From Ahniella sp. (GTDB lineage Bacteria; Pseudomonadota; Gammaproteobacteria; Xanthomonadales; Ahniellaceae), in assembly GCA_016712105.1 (NCBI GenBank), contig JADJRU010000022.1, forward strand, positions 1 to 64,000: a stretch of 64,000 nucleotides of DNA, read 5' to 3'. This document shows positions 38,844 through 49,817 of the stretch, one piece after another. The notes under the pieces are model-generated. The model worked only from the letters and a program-made list of their open reading frames with translations. It ran no database searches and had not been told where the DNA came from. The number at the start of each line of letters is the position of its first letter. Within the stretch, counting starts at the first letter, position 1. The position numbers and the translations under genes are program-made.

Positions 38844-39416
38844 TCAAAGCGTCGTACCCAGATGGGCATTCAACCACGATTTCGCGAAGCGTAGCTCGCG
38901 GTCGACGATTTGCACCGAAACCTCGAGGACTTCAGCAATCTGATGTCGATCAAGTCCGGCAAAATAGGTGAGATGCAACACCGAGCTGCTGCGCGCATCG
39001 AGCGCTTCGAGGCGATGTAACGCGTTATCCAGCGCGAGCAGGTCGGCGATTGCGGAATCGTCGCCTACGTCGCGAGCGTGCCCAAGGTCACGTGCAGCAT
39101 CGGACTGCCACGACGTTCGCTATGACGTGCCCGCGCGTGATCCACCAGGACGGCGCGCATATAGAGGGACATTGATGCAAAAAAGTGCGCTCGGTTCTGC
39201 CACTGCGGGGCCGCACCCATAACTCGAACCACGGCCTCGTTGATCAATTCGGTAGGCGAAAGCGTCGTGCTGCCACCTTTGCTGCGAAGCCTTTGGGCGG
39301 CGATCTGCTTCGCTGGTCGTAGGCCAGGTCGAACATTGATCCAGGGACGCGTCATTTCCGTCCCGCCAGGAGTCCAGCATTCGGGTCAGCGTGTTACCAC
39401 TGTGCGTAACGCCCAT
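38844..39416 (-). pseudogene. ECF-type sigma factor, frameshifted
   Basis: About 190 codons. Segments of sigma region 2 (SPTELINEAVVRVMGAAPQW, MSLYMRAVLVDHARARHS) and region 4 (VLHLTYFAGLDRHQIAEVLE) lie in different frames, requiring changes near 39348, 39325 and 39080. The best match by memory is the ECF-like sigma family found beside TPR Ser/Thr kinases in Xanthomonadales and planctomycetes. It is the first gene of the minus-strand cluster running to 23884. Confidence 0.75.
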
Positions 39417-39441
39417 ACATTCTCGGGTTCCCTGGAAATGA

Positions 39442-39700
39442 TCATCTCAAGTAGACCACGAAATCCGGAGCGCAGGATAGGAAGTCAAGCTCGTCGAATG
39501 CACCCTTTGACGCATGAAAAACCCTGCTCTTGCGCAAAGCAAACACAGGCGCGAACGGAGTCAGATGTTGCGACGTGTTCTTCGCCAGGTCCTTGAACCG
39601 ATCCTCGGTAAAGCCGAAGAAGCACTTCAGTGCCTGGAACCCTCCCTGGATAACCTTGCCACGAAGGTTCGATTCGACCGCAATCGGGGGAAACAATTCA
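39442..39700 (-). mobile_element. Possible IS5-type transposase C-terminal relic
   Basis: The minus strand reads GFQALKCFFGFTEDRFKDLA then KNTSQHLTPFAPVFALRKSR. This resembles the end of IS5-family transposases (RY/FKGLAKNTxQxLTLFALANLxxxR). No catalytic part, no start and no clear terminal repeats are present. Called on motif resemblance only. Confidence 0.4.
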
Positions 39701-39727
39701 GACCCGCCCCAAGCGCCAACCTACACC

Positions 39728-40234
39728 TCAAATTCGCTTCCGCGCCGCACGCAGCAATACATGCGAGTAGATCCTGTGAAAGCCAAGCAAAGCGGTGAAC
39801 AGGAACCCGAGCCCTGTCTTCCCGGTTCGCCGATCGAGCTTCGGTACCACTGCCGATCCAAAATACAGGCGAGTCCCACCCGCGCCGCTCGGCTCCACCA
39901 TGAACCACGATCGAGTTCTCGCGGCGATGTCGCACATCAGGAGCTGGGTATCCGTGCGATCTTCAACGCGCCATGCGGCAAATTCACTCGACTCACCCGA
40001 CATCAATCGGGCGATGTCGAGATCCGTCGATGGCCGTGACAAAAACACGCGCAGCAACCACCGCTCGATACGGAACACGAAGCCGGTGTAGAAGGCATGT
40101 ACGAAGTCGGCGAGCGAAACATGGCCCGGCACGTCGACCGCATAACAATCCGTGTACGCACCCGTTCCGGCGTACCTGGCCAGCAGTGAGGATGGCGGCA
40201 AGTCAGTGCGTGTGACACGCCTGTTCGGGCTCAT
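39728..40234 (-). CDS. Conserved protein, DUF2867-like
   Basis: About 168 residues with YAVDVPGHVSLADFVHAFYT near the start, AAWRVEDRTDTQLLMCD in the middle and GLGFLFTALLGFHRIYSHVL near the end. The overall pattern resembles small uncharacterised proteins of the DUF2867 type. ATG 40234 and 40249 are both possible starts. It is intact, unlike the genes to its left. Confidence 0.55.
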   Translation of the reverse strand: MSPNRRVTRTDLPPSSLLARYAGTGAYTDCYAVDVPGHVSLADFVHAFYTGFVFRIERWLLRVFLSRPSTDLDIARLMSGESSEFAAWRVEDRTDTQLLMCDIAARTRSWFMVEPSGAGGTRLYFGSAVVPKLDRRTGKTGLGFLFTALLGFHRIYSHVLLRAARKRI

Positions 40235-40389
40235 GCGCGCCTGCCGCACAGATAACGGATCGGGTTCAGATCACTCGCTGGACACCGACCCGGAATCGTC
40301 TGGACCTCTGCCGGCATCATCCGTTGATGTCGCCTGAACCTGTGCCAGGCGCCCGTCGACCGGAGTCGACGGGCTCACCCAAGCATCGA

Positions 40390-43300
40390 TCACTCAAAGC
40401 CGTTCGCGAACACGCCATCGGCCAGCGCGCTGGAACAAGCCTGCACACGGATGTCGTCCACATACCAGCCGTGCGGCGCACGACCAACGGAGTCGTCACC
40501 GTGAATCGGAAGCGGAACTTCACAGCTTGACCTGCCAAGGAACTGACGCTGATGACCTTGCGGTTATAGGCCAGAGGATCGCCGCACCAGCCTGCCCCAG
40601 CACCGTTCACAGCGCCGTTGTATGGTCCGACCAGAACGTCGGCGCCCGGGACGGCTGTCCAGTTGGCGCCGCCGTTGGTGGTGTATTCGACCCAGCCACC
40701 ATCCCAGCAGCCGCCGCCGGTGCGATCTTCGATCGTTTCATCGCTCTGGAACTGCAGCGTCACCGGATTCTGACCCGTCGGGTTATTGATCGTTGGCGTG
40801 TCGAGTTGCTGACTGGTCACGGTCACCACCTCAGTGGCCAGCCATGCAGCAGTGCCCGCAAACGGCCGTGCAGTGCTGACGGCCCAGTTCGAAGCGCCGG
40901 TACCAGTCACCGTGAAGTCACCGGTGGTCCCCGGCTCGGCCCCATTCGTGAACACCGAGACGACAGTCTGGCCCGCATCACAATCGCCTGCTGCGGCTTG
41001 CGTACGGAACTGCCGCACCACTGATCCAGTGCCGTTGCCGCAGATGTTGGCGGCGCCGACACGCCAGAAGTAATTCGTCGACGACGCGAGTGCCGGCGTC
41101 ACCGTCCAGCTCGACGCATTCGTCAGCGTTTGTGAGCGGACAATGTTCGTGAACCCCGAGTCGGTCGCCACTTCCACCAGATAGGTCTTGCCTTGAGAGA
41201 CCAGACCCCAGGTCAGCGTGGGCGTGAACGACTGGCCTGTCGCATTATCGGCCGGCGTCTGCAGCGTTGAAGTGCCGGGCAACGCGGTGGCCACTTCAAG
41301 ACCGATGTTGCTGGTCCGAATTGTTGCGCCGGACGTACCCGCCACCGCCACCTGATAAGTGCCCGGCGTGACGGCGGACAGATTGCCGATCGTCAGCGTA
41401 CTGGTGCCTGCCGGTGTGACCGTGGATGGCGCGAGCCCTGATGTGCTGCCGGCCGGAGTAGCACCAAGTGTCAGATCGACCGGTGTCACGAAGCCGAGCA
41501 CCGAACCCACCGAAATCGTGCTGGTGACTTGAGGCGTCGAAACGGTACAGACTTCGAACTGGCTCGGATTGGCCGACAGCGTGAATGTCGGCTCACTCAG
41601 GCAATTGCTGCAGACCAGCGCGAAGTCCTGATCGGTGCCGTCACCGACGTTCGGCACGCCGTCACCGGGCAGCGTTGTGGCAATCACGCGCACCGTGACC
41701 GAAGAAGTTCCGGCCGGCAGAAACACGTTTTCGATGTTGTTGCGATTGTCGGCGGTGCCGCCCGTGGCTGATTGACCGGCGGTCATGACGTTGCCGCGGT
41801 AGGTCTGGCCACCGGCAATCACTTCGAGATCGAGATTGTTGACGAGTGCCGGATTGGCGCCTGCGGCACCGGGTGCATCGGTCCACACCAGAGAGACCCG
41901 AACGGGCGAGGCCGAAGCGGGCACACCGTACGTTCGCTCGTAGACCGCGCCAACGGTCGTCAGCACTTCCGTCTGGTCGACGTAGACCGCCTGCAAGCCA
42001 TTGGCCAGGGAACGCGGCAGGTGGATGCGCCCCCAACCTTCATTGTTGTTCGGCACGTCTGCCGTGCCCATGTCGACCGCGCCATTCACCAGCAGGGACT
42101 TGATCATTGCCGGGCTGGGCGTCGCGCCAGCGTTGGCGTTGCGCCACCATTGCGCGAGGAGTGCCGACAGGCCAGCCACTTGTGGTGAGGCCATGCTGGT
42201 GCCCGAACAGAACGCGTAGTTCGCCAATACGCCAGCGCCAATCGCCGTACCGCACTGCGCAGCACCGGCTACACGTCGCGTCGAAGCAATCTGTTCGCCA
42301 GGCGCCGAGATGTTCGGCAGTGTCCGCGAGTCGATTGCCGGACCTCGGCTGCTGAACCCCGCCAGGGTATCGATCGAACCCACTCGCTGGTTACGCGACG
42401 CGCCCACGACGATGATGTTCTTCGCTTCCTTCGGCGCCGTGATCGTGCTGGCGGCCGAACCCGAGTTGCCGGCCGAGAACACTTCGATGAAGGGCTCATT
42501 GACCATCGCAGTATCAAAATTGCCGTCACGGATCATGAAGTCGTGCGTTCGCGCCGAGGCGTTGTAGCCCACACCCGCGCCTTCGCCGGAAGTCCATGAG
42601 TTGTTGCTGCCAATCGCCTGCAGGGCCAAGGCCTGCTTGCTGAGTTCCTGCCAGCCGCCTGCCGGCGGCCATGGCACCGAGCCAATACAGATCGGGTTCA
42701 GCGCAACCAGATCCACCTGCGGCGCAATGCCGATGCCGTAGTGGAAACCGTTGGCGTCAACCCCTCCGGCCTGTGTCCCGGCGCCCCCGACAATGCCGGC
42801 AACGTGTGTGCCATGCCCACCGTCGGCGTTGTCGTTACCCGGCTGACCCGCGGTTGTCGGACACCCGGGAAAGTCGTACCCGGCAACAATCCGAGCGGTC
42901 AATTCCGGGTTGCCGTAATCGACACCACTGTCGGTGACCGCCCAGCGCACGTTGTCGCCACTGACGTTCAAAGTGGAGATGTACGGGATGTACCCCGTGC
43001 CGGTGACTTGACCGGCACCATTGTAGTTGCCGGCCACAATCTGCGACGCCAACTCGTCTTCGAAATAGGCGCGCGGACTCGCGTACTCGGTCCACAGTAC
43101 CTGCGGAATTTCGCTGACGGCGTCGAGCTTGCCGGCGTCGAGGCGCACGATCAGGCTCTGCAATCGGCCATCCGGCTGCGCATCAAACAGGTTGAGCACG
43201 GTACCGCCGAGACTGCGAATACGATCGATCGTGCTCGTGAGATTGCCGTCGTCATAAACCAGCATCTGGACGTTGTCGATGGTTCCGAGTCGACCTTTCA

Positions 43301-43682
43301 GATCTTCCGAACGTTTCCAATCGGGACTGAAACCACCCTGCCAGCGAACGAAGGGCAATGCTTCCGTCCGGTTGGCGGCGGCCTCGTCACCCCAGACGAG
43401 ATAGGCGTTGTGCGGGTAGTACTGCAGCACCACGAAGCCGCTGCGAATGAGATCTTCGCGCCAGGATTGTTGCGGGGTGTCGGTAAACTGGACCAATCTG
43501 AGTCCGGCGCCATTCGGCGCGCGCGCTGCGGGCCGCCACTCGGACGGCGCGGTCGGGTCGAACGACACGCCACCGAATGACAGGTACCGCGTGTCGTCTC
43601 TTGGAAAATCAGCTGATGTTGCCGCGGAGACCACACCCGCCAGAACCACGCCGATCGCAACCGCCAAACCACGTTTGTTCAT
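40390..43682 (-). CDS. Secreted subtilisin-like (S8) protease, frameshift at C-terminus
   Basis: About 1,098 residues: signal peptide (LAVAIGVVLAGVVSAATSA), S8 domain with Asp in WAVTDSGVDYG (~247), His in GGHGTHVAGI (~290) and Ser in CSGTSMASPQVAGL (~492), then beta-sandwich modules including a fibronectin-III-like segment (LTWGLVSQGKTYLVEVATDS). The long frame ends at 40317 in unlikely sequence. Restoring one base near 40485 gives RAPHGWYVDDIRVQACSS and the tail GVFANGFE with a stop at 40390-40392, matching the tail of the surface protein at 23884. Probably an extracellular endopeptidase. Confidence 0.9.
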
Positions 43683-43808
43683 TGTTTTTCCCAGTCGATT
43701 TTAAGCCGCTAGAAATATTCGGTTTACCCATTTCTGGCAAGTGTCAGAGCCGAATTCTGGTGGGAGACGACAGTTCGGGAATCTTGCGCGCCCCCCCTCG
43801 ACCTTCAT

Positions 43809-43892
43809 GGCGGGAGTGCTGCAACGCGGCAAACTTATCCTTGCGGCTCAACCTGAGATTGCCGCGGCCCGCAAGCGGGCCTCGCAATGACA
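43809..43892. repeat. REP-like element, copy 4
   Basis: A degenerate left arm (GGGAGTGCTGCAACGCGGCA) is followed by GAGATTGCCGCGGCCCGCAA and the intact right arm GGGCCTCGCAATGAC. Confidence 0.7.
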
Positions 43893-43929
43893 GCAGTGGA
43901 GAGAACGTGCATTCACTGTGAGCGGTCAT

Positions 43930-44145
43930 GAAGAGGAACGCAGCGCCCCCGCCACCCGTCATTACGAGGAGCGCAACGACCCCCGCCACCTGTCATTACG
44001 AGGAGCGCAGCGACCCCCGCCACCTGTCATTACAAGGAACGCAGCGCCCCTGCCACCTGTCATTGCGAGGAGCGCAGCGACGCGGCAATCTTGTACTTGC
44101 GACAGCGCCATCCCCTGCAGCGGCCCGCAAGCGGCCTCGCCATGA
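43930..44145. repeat. Tandem array of REP left arms, then a full copy
   Basis: Four to five head-to-tail units of about 34 bases, each GTCATTACGAGGAGCGCAGC plus GACCCCCGCCACCT with small changes, run from 43930 to about 44070. They end in a complete element (GTCATTGCGAGGAGCGCAGC ... GCAAGCGGCCTCGCCATGAC). No spacers separate the units. Confidence 0.85.
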
Positions 44146-44183
44146 CCGGCATCGGCAGGCCTGCAATCGAATGCGGGCGGGAT

Positions 44184-46937
44184 ATGAGCACACGTCGCTT
44201 CGCGGGAAGCATGCACTCGGGCACACTCGACTGCATGATCGAACCTGACCGTCTTCGCGATATTGAATTCCCGGCTGTCGACGCGCCTTTGAAGGACGAC
44301 GTTCGCCGGCTCGGCGTGCTCGTTGGTGCCATGCTGGCCGAACAATTGGGCGCTCCGTTTTATGAGGAAGTGGAGCGTTTGCGCACTGGTGCGATCCGGC
44401 GCCGCGAATCGGCGCAGCCGGTCACGCTTCTGTTCGATGCGGTAGCCGGAAAGCCACCGCTCGAAGCAGAACGACTGGCGCGCGCGTTCGCGACCTATTT
44501 CCAGGTCGTCAACGTGGCCGAACGCGTGCATCGCATCCGTCGTCGTCGTCACTACCAGATGCAGGGCGGCGGTGATCAACCGGGTGGTCTGCACGAAGCG
44601 CTCTCGCGTGCACAGTCACTGGGACTGTCCGCGGATGACATTCTCGTCCAACTGGCAAGGCTCGACATCGAACCGGTGTTCACGGCACACCCCACGGAAG
44701 CGATCCGCCAGTCGCTGCTTCAGAAAGAAGAAGAAATCGTGCGCTGCCTGCTTGCCGAAATCAGCGGCCTGCGCACGCCCGGCGAGAGCGCGACCGATTG
44801 GGCACGTATGCGCACGGCGCTCACGGCAGGCTGGCAGACCGCCACCTTGTCGCCCGTGAAGCCGGGCGTCAGTGACGAACGCGACCACGTGGCGCATTAT
44901 CTGCTCGAACCGATCTACCGCATCCTGCCGGTGTTCCACGAAGTGCTGCTGGATGGTTTCGAGCGCAAGTTCGGCGTGAGCCCGGAGTTGCCGCGCCTCG
45001 TGCGTTTTGCCACCTGGGTCGGTGGTGACATGGACGGCAATCCGAATGTCGGCCCCGAAACGATTGCGGAGACACTGGCGCACCAGCGCAAGCTCATCGT
45101 CAAGCGATATGCCGCCGACTTGCACCAGTTGGGTGGCTTGCTCAGTCAGACCGAAAACCTGGTCGGCGTGGACCCGTCCGTGCTGGAACGTCGCGACCTG
45201 TATCTGAAACGGATGCCGGGTGTGGCCGCCCAGATCAGCCTGCGTCACCGGGACATGCCTTACCGCGTGCTGTTGCGATTGATGCGCGCGCGACTGGAAG
45301 CGGTGCTCGATGACAGAGAATTCAGCTATCGATCGGCGCAGGAACTGCTCGATGATCTGGAGCTTATCGAACAGAGTCTGCATGCGCACAAGGGCCGCCA
45401 TGCGGGCGCGTTTGCCGTGCGCCGAATGCGCTGGCGCGTTCGTACCTTCGGTTTCTTTCTGGCTCGGCTTGACGTGCGCCAGGACAGCCGCGTGTTGTCG
45501 CGCGTGCTGCGCGCGTGTGATTCGGAACTCGCAGCACATCCCGATCCCGACGCCCGTATTGCCGACCTCGCCAGTGGCGCGGCAACCCCTGCACAGGAAA
45601 TCCACGACCCGCATCTGGCGCGGGTACGCCAGGTGTTCCAGACATTGACCGAGTCACGGCATCGATACGGCGCGGCAGCACTTGGCCTGTTTGTCATCAG
45701 CATGGCCGGCAAGGCCGCCGACGTATTGACGGTCCTCGCGCTGGCACGATCCGGCGGACTGGTCGAGTCGGAAGGTCATGTCACGCTTGATGTCGCGCCG
45801 CTGTTCGAAACCATCGAAGATCTGCGCCAGGCACCGCAGACCATGCGTGCGCTGTTCGAACATCCGGTCTATCGCACTCATCTGCGCCATCGTGGCGAAC
45901 GTCAGTTCGTGATGCTCGGTTATTCCGATTCGGCGAAAGACGGCGGTTTGTTGAGCGCACGGTTCGCATTGGAACAAGCACAGACTTCGTTGCTGGCGCT
46001 GGCTGCGGAGTTTGGTGTGGTGCTGGACTTCTTCCATGGCCGCGGCGGCACGGTGAGCCGCGGCGGCGGCAAGTCGACGGCAGCGATCAACGCGGCGCCG
46101 ATCGGCACGATGAACGGCCGCCTGCGCATCACCGAACAAGGTGAAGTGATCCATCGCAAGTACGGTATCGATGCCCTGGCGCTGCGCACCCTCGCACAAA
46201 CCACCGCCGCTGTGCTCAACGTCACCTTGTCACCGCCCGCCGAAGACCCCCGTGAACCGGCTTGGCACGAAGCGATGTCCGGCATGGCGGATGCGTCCCT
46301 GGCCGCTTATCGGCAATTGGTCGGTGAGCAGCAGGATTTCGTGGACTACTTCCGCGCGGCCACGCCCATCGACGTGATCGAGCGCATGTCGCTCGGTTCG
46401 CGGCCCGCACGACGCGGCGGCGCAGCGATCCGCGACCTGCGTGCGATCCCGTGGGTGTTTGCCTGGACCCAATCGCGTTGTGTGCTGCCCGGCTGGTTTG
46501 GCCTCGGCGCCGCCATCGAATCCGGCATCCACCTCCACGGTTTGCCCGCCATGCGTGCCATGGCGAGCGAGTGGCGGTTCTTTTCGACACTGCTCGCCGA
46601 CGTGGAAATGGTCGTCGCAAAATCCGACATGGCGATTGCCGAGACGTTTTCGCAACTCGCCGGTCCACTGCACCAACAGTTTTTCCCGATGATCCAGCGC
46701 GAGCACGAACGGACTCGGCACCTGCTCGCCGAAATCACCGGCCGCGAACTGCTCGCGAACGACCCGCGCCTGGCGCGATCGATCCGGCTGCGGAATCCCT
46801 ACGTTGATCCGATGAGCCTGTTGCAGGCCGACCTGCTCGCCCGCTGGCGTGCCGAAGATCGCCCCGAGGGGGATCTGTTGCGTGCATTGATCACGTGTGT
46901 GCAGGGTGTGTCGCAGGCTTTGCAGAACACTGGCTGA
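44184..46937 (+). CDS. ppc: Phosphoenolpyruvate carboxylase
   Basis: About 917 residues. Ppc carboxylates phosphoenolpyruvate to oxaloacetate, refilling the TCA cycle. Catalytic motifs are intact: EPVFTAHPTEAIRQ (catalytic His), GYSDSAKDGG, FFHGRGGTVSRGGG and the C-terminal end QALQNTG. The start is uncertain: ATGs at 44184, 44211 and 44235 are all in frame and none has a good ribosome-binding site; family alignment from memory fits 44235 best (MIEPDRLRDIEFPAVDAPL). The whole reading frame is intact over 2.7 kb. Confidence 0.93.
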   Translation: MSTRRFAGSMHSGTLDCMIEPDRLRDIEFPAVDAPLKDDVRRLGVLVGAMLAEQLGAPFYEEVERLRTGAIRRRESAQPVTLLFDAVAGKPPLEAERLARAFATYFQVVNVAERVHRIRRRRHYQMQGGGDQPGGLHEALSRAQSLGLSADDILVQLARLDIEPVFTAHPTEAIRQSLLQKEEEIVRCLLAEISGLRTPGESATDWARMRTALTAGWQTATLSPVKPGVSDERDHVAHYLLEPIYRILPVFHEVLLDGFERKFGVSPELPRLVRFATWVGGDMDGNPNVGPETIAETLAHQRKLIVKRYAADLHQLGGLLSQTENLVGVDPSVLERRDLYLKRMPGVAAQISLRHRDMPYRVLLRLMRARLEAVLDDREFSYRSAQELLDDLELIEQSLHAHKGRHAGAFAVRRMRWRVRTFGFFLARLDVRQDSRVLSRVLRACDSELAAHPDPDARIADLASGAATPAQEIHDPHLARVRQVFQTLTESRHRYGAAALGLFVISMAGKAADVLTVLALARSGGLVESEGHVTLDVAPLFETIEDLRQAPQTMRALFEHPVYRTHLRHRGERQFVMLGYSDSAKDGGLLSARFALEQAQTSLLALAAEFGVVLDFFHGRGGTVSRGGGKSTAAINAAPIGTMNGRLRITEQGEVIHRKYGIDALALRTLAQTTAAVLNVTLSPPAEDPREPAWHEAMSGMADASLAAYRQLVGEQQDFVDYFRAATPIDVIERMSLGSRPARRGGAAIRDLRAIPWVFAWTQSRCVLPGWFGLGAAIESGIHLHGLPAMRAMASEWRFFSTLLADVEMVVAKSDMAIAETFSQLAGPLHQQFFPMIQREHERTRHLLAEITGRELLANDPRLARSIRLRNPYVDPMSLLQADLLARWRAEDRPEGDLLRALITCVQGVSQALQNTG

Positions 46938-46944
46938 TTGATTG

Positions 46945-47180
46945 GCGAAGCCATCGCGGCTGAAGCCCGCCTGGCCTAACCGGTCGATGCTACTCAACGC
47001 TCAAGCGGGTGGAGACTACCGCGCGCTGGGATTCTGGCGACGCCCCAGGGGGTAGTATCTGCCTAACCTCTCCACCAGCCCTCGCGCCAACAGCGCATCC
47101 GGCCTTTCGCCAACCCCTCCCCCGCGGGAAGGGCTTTCACGACTTTCGGCTGTCGGATCGCGGCTTCAGCCGCGATTGCA
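46945..47180. repeat. Intergenic repeat modules
   Basis: GCCATCGCGGCTGAAGC (46949), CCAACCCCTCCCCCGCGGGA (about 47112) and GATCGCGGCTTCAGCCGCGA (47157) are copies of the two short repeat modules seen at 1240 and 12415. No gene in the 253-base gap. Confidence 0.6.
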
Positions 47181-47190
47181 CCGCAAAATC

Positions 47191-49813
47191 CTATTGCTTT
47201 GCCGCAGCCGCCACCAACGCGTCGTGGCGTTGCTGCAGCGCCTTTCGCTGCGCGGGGCTCCATTGGCCATCGGGCATTTTGGTTGCGGCCAGAATGGCCA
47301 GGGCATCGGAATAGGCGAGCCGCGCGCGCGCGGGGTCATCCAGTTGTTCGGCGACACGCCCGGACATGTCCAATACGAAGGCGTGAAACCACGGGCGGTC
47401 GCGCAACCAGACTTCGTCGACGAGCACTCTCGACAACAAACGATCGGCATCCTCGAATCGCGAGAGCGCCAATTCGGTTGCAGCACGACTCATTCGATAT
47501 TCGGTCCAAACCGGCGCATCACTCGCAAGCGTGGTCGACCAGGCATATTCGACCTCGTCCCAGGTCGCGCGCGCCGCTTCGAATTGCCCGAGCTGGTGTT
47601 GCAGCCACGCTGCATTCTGCAAGGCCCAGCCTACGTTCGAGGTGCCGCTCGCCGCGGCGCCTGAGTAAAATGTTCGCCGTTTCGCGATAAGTGGTGATGG
47701 CCTTTTCATGCCGCCCCGTGGCGACATAGGCATTACCTCGGTTGTACAGGCACGAGCCGTAGTCGAAGGCGAAATCGCCCAGTTGCTCGCGAAGCCTGCC
47801 ACACACGGCGTTGAATTCGACAAGCGCCCGGTCCGGTTCGCCCTTGATCGTGAGGAACCACGCCAGCGAACTTCTTGCCCTCAAGGTGAGATAACGATCT
47901 TCGCCATACAGCTTTCGCGCCAGTGCCAGGCTTTCACGGAGGTTTGCCTCGGCTTGAACCAGGTCGCCGGCCTCGGCGAGCGAGACACCACTGCGGTGTA
48001 ATGCGCGCTGGGTCAGTGCGTCACGGATGCGCTCGGGCGCCACACGCGCCTGGGCCAAGGCATCTTGCGCAACATCCAGAGCCGCTTTTCGCTGCCCGGC
48101 TTCGCGTTGCAGTGCCCATCGATTGGCGGCATTGCCGTCACGCACTCGCCAAGACAGATCCGAGTCCCCTTTCGCCAAGCGTTCGGCCTCGGCAGACCAT
48201 GCCCGCGCCTCCTCGCCACGGCCATTTCGATAGGCTGCAAACGCAGCCCGCTCCAGCGCCGCCGCGCGCTGTATGGGATCCACATCCGGTACTCGGTAAT
48301 CCGGCAGAGCATCGCGAAAAAGTTCGTATGCTTCTTTCGGCTGCCCCATGTTCGCAAAAGTGGTGGCGAGGCTGATCATCAAGGGCGCTCGCAGGTCCGG
48401 GTGATTGGCGAACTCCGACTCGAATCGCGACAGGGCATGTTTCAGAACGTCTTCTGCACTGCTGCGATGACCAAGACCATCGACCGGATCCAGGGACTGC
48501 ATCACTTCATTGAGGAAGCGAACCGTCAATGCGGAACGCTCCGATTCATGACGCGCACGCTCGGCAAGTCGCCAGGACACGACCGTCAGCGAAAGCAGGC
48601 CAAGCACGGCGACCGACCCCGCCAGAGTCGACACCCAATGGCGCCGCACGAAGCGCGTCAGGTGATACCAACGATCGCCATGTCGGGCCTGAACCGGGCG
48701 ACCGTCCAGGAATGCTTCGAGATCGGCCACCATGGCATCGATGGAGCTGTACCGGCGCCCCGGTTCCTTGGCTAGCGCGGTTCGCAGAATGGCGTCGAGG
48801 TCGCGGTTGATATCGCGTCCCAAGGTGCGCACGGCCTCCCGTGCTGCATCGGTATCCTGATCACGTCGTACGTCGGCCATCGCGCGTCCGAGCGTCACCG
48901 GTTCCTCTTCCAGGACCGCCCGCCCCCATCCGATCGGATCGTGCGGATCGGCGCTATAGGGCAGTCGTCCGGTGAGAATCCGGTACAGCAGCGCACCGAA
49001 CTGATAGACATCGGTCGCGACCGAGATTGCCCCGCCACGGAACTGTTCCGGTGCGGCGTACGCAGGCGTCATCGGCCCAAGCCGTTGCGCAGTGACCGGA
49101 CTGAAACGATCTTCGCCCACAAGTTTGGCAATACCAAAATCCAGCAACATGGGCAGGCCGTCGTCGGTGACCATGATGTTCGATGGCTTGATATCGCGAT
49201 GGATGACCAGATTGCGGTGCGCATGCGCGAGTGCCGATGCCACACGCAACATCAGCCGAACGCGGCCGCCCGCATCGGGCAGGCGATCGCGACAGTAGTC
49301 GGTGATGCTGACACCTTCGACATACTCCATGGCCAGAAACGGGATACCGTCTTCGGATTCACCGGCGTCGATCAACTGGGCGATGTTGGGATGTCGCAAG
49401 CCGGCCACGATCTGCTGTTCCTTGCGGAACCGCTCGCGCAAGCCAGGATGTGCCGACAACACGAGTTTGACCGCAACGGTCTGCTGCAAGTGACCATCCA
49501 CGCGGTGCGCACGATAGACCGTGCCCATGCCACCGGCACCCAGCAACTCATCCAGAACGAATGCGCCAACACGCCGACCGATCTGCTCACGGTCCCAGTC
49601 GCGTTCGCTCGGCGGCACGATGGCCTCGGCGGCCAGCATCGCGGCGGGCCGGTCCAGCGGCGTCGTGTGATCGTGACGTGCCAACATGCGGACCAGGTCG
49701 GCGCGCAGTTCTTCGTCGTCGACTTGCGCGGCAAATTCGGCGCGCTTCGCCGCCTCCAGGTCCAGCGCCTGGTCGAGCAACTTGCGCAGTTTTTGCCAAT
49801 GCCCCTGATCCAT
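47191..49813 (-). CDS. Ser/Thr protein kinase with TPR domain, one homopolymer frameshift
   Basis: About 874 residues. The kinase domain has GAGGMGTVYRAHR, catalytic Lys in VAVKLVL, HRDIKPSNIM, DFG and AAPEQ, an RD kinase with all catalytic residues. A membrane helix (LAGSVAVLGLLSLTVVSW) lies at ~405, followed by TPR-like repeats (EAYELFRDALPDYR, LVQAEANLRESLALARKLYG). The end is in another frame (VGWALQNAAWLQHQLGQFEA...), joined by removing one base from AAAA at 47667-47670. It begins four bases after the partner sigma gene. The cytoplasmic kinase and TPR halves lie on opposite sides of the helix. Confidence 0.9.
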
Positions 49814-49817
49814 GTGC

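Larger units (their letters stand above)
43683..44183. other. Repeat-filled gap between protease and ppc
   Basis: No gene. It contains one REP-like element (43809-43892) and a tandem array of its left arm (43930-44145). The ppc promoter must lie within or just after the array. Confidence 0.6.

Noticed and set aside
43930..44100. CRISPR-like regular repeats
   Set aside because: The ~34-base units abut head to tail with no unique spacers, and they match one arm of a dispersed palindrome.
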